Source: DATKZH01 sp964475955
GTDB lineage: Bacteria; Planctomycetota; Planctomycetia; Pirellulales; Thermoguttaceae
NCBI GenBank assembly: GCA_964475955.1
Contig: CAYYZY010000219.1
Span: 1 to 12,465, forward strand
Direction of reading: 5' to 3'
DNA: 12,465 nucleotides
This document shows, piece after piece, positions 7,558 through 12,465 of this stretch (position 1 is the first letter of the stretch; the number at the start of each line of letters is the position of its first letter). The notes under the pieces were generated by a model. That model ran no database searches. It saw nothing but the letters and a program-made list of their open reading frames with translations, and was not told the DNA's origin. The translations under genes and the position numbers were made by a program.

Positions 7558-7878
7558 ATGGGCGCTCATGGCAAACCGAATCAGGCCGATTCGCGCGCGC
7601 GGCAGATTTCGCGCGCGCGGCAGATCGAGGCGGCGGCCCAGGCAAGGCTGCGGGAGTCCCGCGATCTGGCCGAGCACCCGATCGCCTGCCATTTCTGCGG
7701 CGGGACGCTCACGCTCCGAGGCCGGGTGCCGACCTACTTCCTGAAACAGTCGGCGCGGTCCCTGGCCCTCGGCGTCGAGGGGGTGAACGCCGTCGACAAC
7801 CGGATCGACGTCGTCCCCTTCCCGCTCGACGACCCGTACGACGACACGAGCGACGATGACAACCACGGGTTCGACTGA
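7558..7878 (+). CDS. Small BON-domain protein
   Basis: This 106-residue protein has no signal peptide or membrane segment, so it is probably cytosolic. Residues about 22-87 form a single BON domain: a helix with ARLRES (29-34), then IACHFCGGTLTLRGRVPTY (42-60, containing the conserved TLxGxV strand), LKQSA, and the second beta-alpha unit ending GVEGVNAVDNRIDVV (72-86). BON domains are linked to binding of membranes or proteins, but short stand-alone forms like this have no settled role. The C-terminus (90-106) is very acidic, with eight Asp. Residues 12-23 contain the repeat SRARQI SRARQI, from an 18-base duplication. The sigma factor gene follows on the same strand, and the neighbourhood suggests a regulatory connection, though this is only inferred from position. 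Confidence 0.8.
   Translation: MGAHGKPNQADSRARQISRARQIEAAAQARLRESRDLAEHPIACHFCGGTLTLRGRVPTYFLKQSARSLALGVEGVNAVDNRIDVVPFPLDDPYDDTSDDDNHGFD
7591..7626 (+). repeat. 18-base in-frame tandem duplication
   Basis: TCGCGCGCGCGGCAGATT (7591-7608) is followed directly by a second copy (7609-7626) that differs only in the last base. It adds six codons (SRARQI twice) to the N-terminus of the BON protein, before the folded domain. Confidence 0.9.
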
Positions 7879-7984
7879 CCGGCCAGCCCCAGGGCGGGCC
7901 GTGCGCCCCCCCGCGAACGCGGAAGACCGGTGCGTGTCCCGGCACGCGAACAGACCCAGTACGCAGTCCATCGACAGGTTTGCA

Positions 7985-9628
7985 ATGTCTACCGATTCCT
8001 TCTGCCCGACGGCCCGAAGCCGCCAACGCCAAGGACCTGCCACGCCGGTCGACAGGCGGCCGCATGACGCCGAGCCGTCCGATCGTCCCGGCAACCGATC
8101 GCGGTCCCGCCGCCGACCCGGCTTCGGCCGGACCGGTTCCAGGCGGCCGGAACGTGAGGCGGCCCCCCACTTGCGGGTGTTCACCGGCGACGGCGAGGAG
8201 GAGCCCGGGCCCGACTTCCCGGTCGAAGGCGATAGCGAGACCGTGTTCACGGTCGACGAACTGGCCCGGCTCCTGAACGTCTCCACGAAGACGATCTCCC
8301 GGTGGCGGCGTCATGGCTTGGCCAGCGAACGCTTACTGGTCGACGGGCGACTGCGCGTCGGTTTTCGCAAGAACGCCGTGGATCGTTTTGTCGCCGAGAA
8401 CCCCGACCGGGTGCGCCGCGGGGCCCGTTTCAGCCAGTTGTCCGACGCGGAGCGGGCCGGGATCATCGAGCGGGCCCACCGGCTGGCGCAAACCGGAAAA
8501 TGGCCCGCCGAGGTCGCCAGAATCCTCGGCGACGAGACCGGCCGGAGCGTCGAGACGATCCGCTACACCCTCAAGCGGTTCGACCAGGAGAACCCGAATA
8601 AGGCGATTTTCCCGCACGTTCACGGGCCGCTGGCCGTGGAGACCAAGCAGCGAATCTACCGGCAGCATCGACGCGGCGACTCGGTCGAGGCCCTCAGCGC
8701 CCGGTTTCGGCGCACGCGGGCCTGCATCACGCGGGTACTCCAGGAGATGCGGGCGCAATGGATTCTCGACCTGCCGCTCGACTACATCCCCAACGAAGAG
8801 TTCACGCGGGTTCGCTCGGCGGCCGAAGAGCGGTCGATCCTGGCGCCCATGCCCGAGGCCGACCGGCCCAAACGATTGCCACGGGCCCCTGCCGGACTGC
8901 CTCCCTACCTGCGGAGCCTGTACGACGTGCCGCTGCTCACCCCGGCCCAGGAAGTTCACTTGTTCCGCAAGATGAACTACCTCAAGTACAAGGCCGCGAA
9001 ACGGAGGGAGGATCTCGACCCCCAGAAACCGAAGCGCCGGCTGATGAAGCGGATCGAGCGCTACGCCCACGAGGCGGTGGCCGTCAAGAACCAGATCATT
9101 CAGGCGAATCTCCGCCTGGTCGTCTCGATCGCCAAGCGGCACGTCAACGAATCGACGCCGCTGTTCGACTTGATCAGCGACGGCAACATGTCGTTGATCC
9201 GGGCCGTCGAGCGCTTCGATTACGGTCGGGGGAACAAGTTCAGCACCTACGCGAGCTGGGCTTTGATGAAGAACTACGCCCGCTCCATCCACGACGAGCA
9301 CCGCCAGCGCGACCGCTTCCGCACGGGGTTCGAAGAGATGTTCGGCGACACCGGCGACACCCGGGCCGACCATCTCGAGCAGGAAATCGCCCACCAGAGG
9401 CGACAGCTCCAGGTCGAGCAGATCCTCGACCGGCTCGACGAGCGTGAACGGGTGATCGTCACTCAGCGCTTCGGCCTCGGGCGCGGCCAGGAACCGCTGA
9501 CCCTCAAAGAGGTCGGCGCGAACCTGGGCGTCACCAAGGAGCGGATCCGGCAGATCGAAGCCCGGGCCCTCAGCAAGCTCCGTCAGGCGGCCGAGGAAGA
9601 CAAGATCGAATCCCCGGCGCCGAGCTGA
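7985..9628 (+). CDS. Atypical sigma-70 factor with N-terminal helix-turn-helix modules
   Basis: This 547-residue protein should bind RNA polymerase and direct promoter choice. Residues 1-85 are Arg/Pro-rich and probably disordered. Residues about 87-138 look like an excisionase/MerR-type HTH (FTVDELARLLNVSTKTISRW). Two more HTH-like segments follow, about 150-200 (with EVARILGDETGRSVETIRYT) and 217-258 (with SVEALSARFRRTRACITRVL). Sigma region 1.2 is near 305-338 (PPYLRSLYDVPLLTPAQEV), region 2 is at 366-436 (IIQANLRLVVSIAKRHV, DLISDGNMSLIRAVERFDY) and region 4 at 484-533 (LDERERVIVTQRFGLG, VTKERIRQIEARAL). Only about 40 residues join regions 2 and 4, so region 3 appears absent. ATG 7985 is chosen with a weak CAGG site; ATG 7856 would add 43 residues and overlap the BON gene by 23 bases. 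The true start is uncertain. It is convergent with the methyltransferase gene, with 44 bases between stops. Confidence 0.88.
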   Translation: MSTDSFCPTARSRQRQGPATPVDRRPHDAEPSDRPGNRSRSRRRPGFGRTGSRRPEREAAPHLRVFTGDGEEEPGPDFPVEGDSETVFTVDELARLLNVSTKTISRWRRHGLASERLLVDGRLRVGFRKNAVDRFVAENPDRVRRGARFSQLSDAERAGIIERAHRLAQTGKWPAEVARILGDETGRSVETIRYTLKRFDQENPNKAIFPHVHGPLAVETKQRIYRQHRRGDSVEALSARFRRTRACITRVLQEMRAQWILDLPLDYIPNEEFTRVRSAAEERSILAPMPEADRPKRLPRAPAGLPPYLRSLYDVPLLTPAQEVHLFRKMNYLKYKAAKRREDLDPQKPKRRLMKRIERYAHEAVAVKNQIIQANLRLVVSIAKRHVNESTPLFDLISDGNMSLIRAVERFDYGRGNKFSTYASWALMKNYARSIHDEHRQRDRFRTGFEEMFGDTGDTRADHLEQEIAHQRRQLQVEQILDRLDERERVIVTQRFGLGRGQEPLTLKEVGANLGVTKERIRQIEARALSKLRQAAEEDKIESPAPS

Positions 9629-9672
9629 ACTCCCACCCGCGAATTGCGCCGGCGGCACGGCTCGGCCGGGCT

Positions 9673-11139
9673 TCAGGCCCCTTGCGGCCCGCCCTCCAGG
9701 ATCGCGAAGCGCTGCCGCACCCGGCGGTCGACTTCCCGCGGGATTTCGGGCGGCTGAGCCCGGTCGATGATCTCCTGGGCCCGCTGCCGGGCGCCGGCGA
9801 GCACGTCGTGATGCAGGTCGTCGGGCGCGGGGGCCATGTCGGCCCGCTGCCGCCGCGAGACGAGCATCGGCTCGAGATATTCATCGCGGAGGTGCTCGAC
9901 CGTGTGCTCCAGCGCCAGGAAGCTGCCGCCGGGGCCTACGGCGCGGATCTCGTCCAGCGCGAGGTGCTCTTCATCCACCTCGATGCCGCGGAGCATCTTC
10001 ATCGCCATCCCGATGATCTCGTTGTCGATCACGAACTGCCCGTAGTCGACCGTCATGATCGAGTCGAGCACGCCCGCCGCGTGGTGAACGTAGTTCCCCC
10101 CGGCCAGGGCCACCTGGCAAATGGAGAAGGTCTTCTCGTAGATCGCCTGCATGCTCGGGATCTTGGCTTCGGTGATTCCCGCCGAGCAGTAGTTGGGGAT
10201 CCCCAGGTAGGCCGCCAGTTGGGAGATGGCCGCGTTCATCAGCCCGAACTCCACGCCGCCGGCCCGGTAGCTCAGGTCGCGCATGTCGGCCATGCCCGGG
10301 ATGCCGCCGTAAAGCACCGGGGCGCCGGGCGAGGCCAGTTGGCTGAGCACCACGCCCGAAAGCTCCTCGGCGTGGAGCTGGACGAGCGTGCCGGCCATGG
10401 TGATCGGCGAGGTCGACCCGGCCATCGGGGCCGATGAGAGGGCGACGGGGACGTGGCGACGCACGACCTCCAGGAAGACGCGCGTCGTCTCCGTATCGTA
10501 CGACAGCGGGCTGATCATCCAGCTCGTGATGAACGAAAGCAGCGGCCGCTCGCAGAGCGACGCCTCCCCGCCCGCAAGGCAAGCCGCCATTTCCAGCACG
10601 TCGCGGGCGCCTTGGACCGTGTATCCGGCCCCCATCACGTGCTTGCCGGTGTTCGACAGCGCCGCGTAGAACTCGTTCACGGCGAGCTTGTCGGCCGGCA
10701 CGTCCTGGGCGGTGCACGGGCGCACGAAGAAGTGGACGTTCTCCAGGCCGTCGACGAGCTGCGCCAGCCGGGCGACGTCGGCCAGCGTTCCCCGGCGGAC
10801 CTCGTCGTTATGCGGGTCGATCACCCGGACGGCCGCTCCCCCCGTGCCCATGTACACCCTGCGGCCTTCGAGCGCGAGATCGTAAGCCGGCTCGCGACCG
10901 CACAGGCGAACCGTCGACGGCGCGCTGCGCAGGCTCCGTTCGACGAGCCGCGCGGGGATGCGCACGCGGCACTGGTCCGAGTCGAACGCGGCCCCGGCGG
11001 CGCGGAACAGGTCGACGGCCTCGGGCAACTGGACGCGCACGCCGACCTCCTCCAGCGTGCGCAGCGCGCTCTCGTGGATGCGGCCGACCTGGTCCCGCGT
11101 CAGTGGTCGGTATTGCCCGCCCTTCAGCCCGCACTCCAT
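9673..11139 (-). CDS. MttB-family (trimethylamine methyltransferase-like) methyltransferase, non-pyrrolysine
   Basis: This 488-residue protein belongs to the MttB superfamily. Known members move a methyl group from a methylated amine (trimethylamine, glycine betaine, carnitine and similar) to a corrinoid protein. Family-like segments include the N-terminal RIHESALRTLEEVGVRV (20-36), MGTGGAAVRVID (97-108), the GITEAKIPSMQAIYEKT segment (321-337) and the Gly-rich run with VHHAAGVLDS (351-360). The frame has no internal TAG, so it is not a pyrrolysine enzyme like the archaeal trimethylamine form; other non-Pyl members act on quaternary amines. The substrate cannot be assigned. ATG 11139 has AAGGGGA seven bases upstream. 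It lies 35 bases after the dehydrogenase stop and is probably co-transcribed with it. No corrinoid protein or activase is visible within the window. Confidence 0.88.
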   Translation of the reverse strand: MECGLKGGQYRPLTRDQVGRIHESALRTLEEVGVRVQLPEAVDLFRAAGAAFDSDQCRVRIPARLVERSLRSAPSTVRLCGREPAYDLALEGRRVYMGTGGAAVRVIDPHNDEVRRGTLADVARLAQLVDGLENVHFFVRPCTAQDVPADKLAVNEFYAALSNTGKHVMGAGYTVQGARDVLEMAACLAGGEASLCERPLLSFITSWMISPLSYDTETTRVFLEVVRRHVPVALSSAPMAGSTSPITMAGTLVQLHAEELSGVVLSQLASPGAPVLYGGIPGMADMRDLSYRAGGVEFGLMNAAISQLAAYLGIPNYCSAGITEAKIPSMQAIYEKTFSICQVALAGGNYVHHAAGVLDSIMTVDYGQFVIDNEIIGMAMKMLRGIEVDEEHLALDEIRAVGPGGSFLALEHTVEHLRDEYLEPMLVSRRQRADMAPAPDDLHHDVLAGARQRAQEIIDRAQPPEIPREVDRRVRQRFAILEGGPQGA

Positions 11140-11174
11140 CAAGGGGTCCCCTTCCGGCGCTCGCTTCGCCCAGC

Positions 11175-12260
11175 CTAGAAGACGACGACCGGCCGAATCA
11201 CCAGGTCCCGGCCCGAGCGCCATGTGTCGATGATCTCGCTGACCTGCTCGAGACTGATCATCTGCGTGATCAGTTTGCGGAGATCGAGCCGCCTGCGACC
11301 GGCGACGATTTGGATCAGGTACTCCAGCTCGTCGGGCAGGTTGCCGCAACTGCCGGTGAAGCTCTTCTCGAACACGCCCAGGTCGTCGTGCGGCTCGACG
11401 GTCACCGGCGCCCCGAACGTGGCCACCCCGATCAGCCGACCGCCGGAGCAAACGCTGGCCAGCGTGAGCAGCTCGCCCTCCGCGGTGAGTTCCTTCACGC
11501 CCGCCGCGTCGTAAACGGCGTCGGCGCCCTCGCCGTGGGTCACCTTCTTGACGGCCTCGACCGGGTCGCACCGGGAGGTGTTGATCGTGAAGTCGGCTCC
11601 CAACTCGGCGGCCAGCCGTATCTTCTTCTCGTCCTGGTCGACGGCGATGAGCGGGTAGGCGGCCGAGAGTTCTCGGGCGAGCTGAACCAGCGCCAGCCCC
11701 ACGCCCCCCAGGCCCCAGATCGCGACGCTGTCGCCCTGCGCGATCCGCCCGATCCGCAGCGCGTGGTACGCCGTCGTCACGGCGCAGCCGAGGATGGCCC
11801 CCTCCTCGAAGGAGAGGTTGCACGGCAGGTGGGCCAGGTTTCGGGCCGGCACCTTCACGTACTCGGCCATTCCGCCGTCGACGTGGCGCCCGAAGAACAG
11901 CGCGTTGTGGCAAAAGTTGTACCGGCCGCGCAGGCAAGGCCAACACTCGCCGCACCAGATGACGTTGTTCACCGCCACCCGGTCGCCCGGCTTGAAGGTC
12001 GGCACGCCGACGCGCCCGCTCGTGATTGCCCGGCCCACGTCTTCCACGACCCCGGCGATCTCGTGGCCCAGCGTGATGGGAAGCGACGGCACCGTCGCCG
12101 ATCCGGCGATCTGATGCAGGTCGGTGCCGCACAGCCCGCACGCCTTCACCCGGATGATCACCTGAACGTCGTCCCGCTCGTTGTCGGGCCGGATTTCGGG
12201 CGCCGGCACGTTCTGGATCTCGAGCGGCGCTCCCACCTCCACGAGTCTCAGCGCTTTCAT
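11175..12260 (-). CDS. Zinc- and NAD-dependent medium-chain alcohol dehydrogenase
   Basis: This 361-residue cytosolic medium-chain dehydrogenase/reductase oxidises an alcohol, or reduces the matching aldehyde or ketone; the substrate is unknown. Catalytic zinc ligands are seen as Cys44 (CGLCGTDLH) and His66/Glu67 (GHEIAG), with Cys159 as the likely third ligand. The structural zinc site has Cys103, Cys106, Cys109 and Cys117. The Rossmann motif GLGGVG is at 183-188, and Asp208 (IAVDQDE) at the end of the second strand favours NAD over NADP. Length and layout fit the family. ATG 12260 has GGGTGA about five bases upstream; the open frame extends further but the extra residues are not family-like. 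The methyltransferase gene follows at once, so a role in alcohol or aldehyde handling in methylated-compound metabolism is inferred from position. Confidence 0.93.
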   Translation of the reverse strand: MKALRLVEVGAPLEIQNVPAPEIRPDNERDDVQVIIRVKACGLCGTDLHQIAGSATVPSLPITLGHEIAGVVEDVGRAITSGRVGVPTFKPGDRVAVNNVIWCGECWPCLRGRYNFCHNALFFGRHVDGGMAEYVKVPARNLAHLPCNLSFEEGAILGCAVTTAYHALRIGRIAQGDSVAIWGLGGVGLALVQLARELSAAYPLIAVDQDEKKIRLAAELGADFTINTSRCDPVEAVKKVTHGEGADAVYDAAGVKELTAEGELLTLASVCSGGRLIGVATFGAPVTVEPHDDLGVFEKSFTGSCGNLPDELEYLIQIVAGRRRLDLRKLITQMISLEQVSEIIDTWRSGRDLVIRPVVVF

Positions 12261-12309
12261 GCGGTTCACCCGACCGGAAGAGGCCCTCGGCGCACTATCG
12301 CCCCATGCA

Positions 12310-12338
12310 ACCATACGGCACGTTCCCGCCCCCCGCAA
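12310..12338 (-). promoter_or_regulatory. Weak candidate promoter for the dehydrogenase/methyltransferase pair
   Basis: On the minus strand TTGCGG (12338-12333) lies 17 bases before TATGGT (12315-12310), about 50 bases upstream of the dehydrogenase start. The -35 matches consensus at three of six positions and the -10 at four. Position and spacing are reasonable, the sequence match is poor. Confidence 0.22.
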
Positions 12339-12394
12339 GTGCGACGAACCCCTCCAACCGCCCGAAGCAGCTCGGGCACCGCCAGCGAGAGCCC

Positions 12395-12424
12395 TTCCTG
12401 GCTCCCAAGTTCCAGCTTGGGAAC
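12395..12424. repeat. Dispersed palindromic repeat, copy A
   Basis: This 30-base copy carries arms GCTCCCAAGTT (12401-12411) and AGCTTGGGAAC (12414-12424) around a CC loop. It differs from the intact copy at 12436 at two positions, one in each half of the first arm, which weaken the stem. It lies upstream of the dehydrogenase gene in a short gap with no other gene. Confidence 0.85.
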
Positions 12425-12435
12425 CCACCGCCTCC

Positions 12436-12465
12436 TTCCTGGTTCCCAAGCTCCAGCTTGGGAAC
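12436..12465. repeat. Dispersed palindromic repeat, intact copy B
   Basis: It begins TTCCTG and contains perfect 11-bp arms: GTTCCCAAGCT (12442-12452) and AGCTTGGGAAC (12455-12465), with a CC loop. The copy ends exactly at the window edge, so further copies may follow. Together with copies at 12395 and 3914 it defines a short palindromic (REP-like) repeat family. Confidence 0.9.

Noticed and set aside
7879..8067. Continuation of the BON reading frame for about 62 codons after its TGA, considered as readthrough or a leader peptide
   Set aside because: There is no readthrough context or start with a ribosome binding site. It overlaps the sigma factor N-terminus, and a GC-rich genome leaves such frames open by chance.
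8333..9658. 441-codon minus-strand frame opposite the sigma factor
   Set aside because: It is antisense to strongly conserved sigma regions 2 and 4 and has no recognisable domain.
9629..9672. Intrinsic terminator between the convergent sigma factor and methyltransferase genes
   Set aside because: The 44 bases are GC-rich, but I could not find a convincing stem followed by a T-run on either strand.
9673..12141. A single 822-codon frame joining the methyltransferase to sequence across the dehydrogenase gene
   Set aside because: Only the part after ATG 11139 resembles a known family. The upstream part overlaps the dehydrogenase out of frame and is low-complexity, so it is a frame left open by GC bias and not a fusion protein.
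12395..12465. CRISPR array, because of two 30-base repeats separated by a short spacer
   Set aside because: Only two copies are present, the spacer is 11 bases, the unit is a near-perfect palindrome, another copy lies 8.5 kb away, and no cas gene is in the window.

Overview
This is a GC-rich window (by eye about two thirds G+C), read as a piece of a planctomycete chromosome, probably near the Pirellulales. The reasons are the sigma factor with helix-turn-helix modules in front of it, the very short cytoplasmic BON-domain protein, the methyltransferase of the MttB family, and short palindromic and heptanucleotide repeats between genes. The lineage is inferred from general resemblance; no database search was run. 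Eight genes account for nearly all of the sequence.

Layout from left to right: (1) a 7-base tandem repeat at the left edge; (2) two minus-strand genes, miaA (tRNA dimethylallyltransferase) followed by a 12-TM RND/MMPL-type exporter; (3) hisE (phosphoribosyl-ATP pyrophosphatase), divergent from miaA on the plus strand; (4) two minus-strand signalling genes, a MASE3-type membrane histidine kinase with a C-terminal receiver followed by a NarL/LuxR-type response regulator; (5) a 618-base divergent intergenic region with tandem stem-loops and candidate promoters facing both ways; (6) two plus-strand genes, a 106-aa BON-domain protein and an unusual sigma-70 factor; (7) two convergent minus-strand genes, a Zn/NAD alcohol dehydrogenase followed by a non-pyrrolysine MttB-family methyltransferase; (8) two copies of a palindromic repeat at the right edge, with a degenerate third copy near 3.9 kb.

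The likely functional units are miaA with the exporter (94-base gap, link uncertain), kinase with regulator (two-component pair), BON with sigma factor (106-base gap), and dehydrogenase with methyltransferase (35-base gap, probably one transcript). miaA and hisE are unrelated housekeeping genes that share a divergent start region.

The item most worth a second look is the sigma factor. About 300 residues containing three apparent helix-turn-helix segments precede sigma regions 1.2, 2 and 4. Region 3 appears to be missing, and the residues that read the -10 element in E. coli sigma-70 are replaced. The rest is mostly ordinary chromosomal content with some repeat structure. I found no CRISPR array, tRNA, rRNA, transposase or prophage gene.
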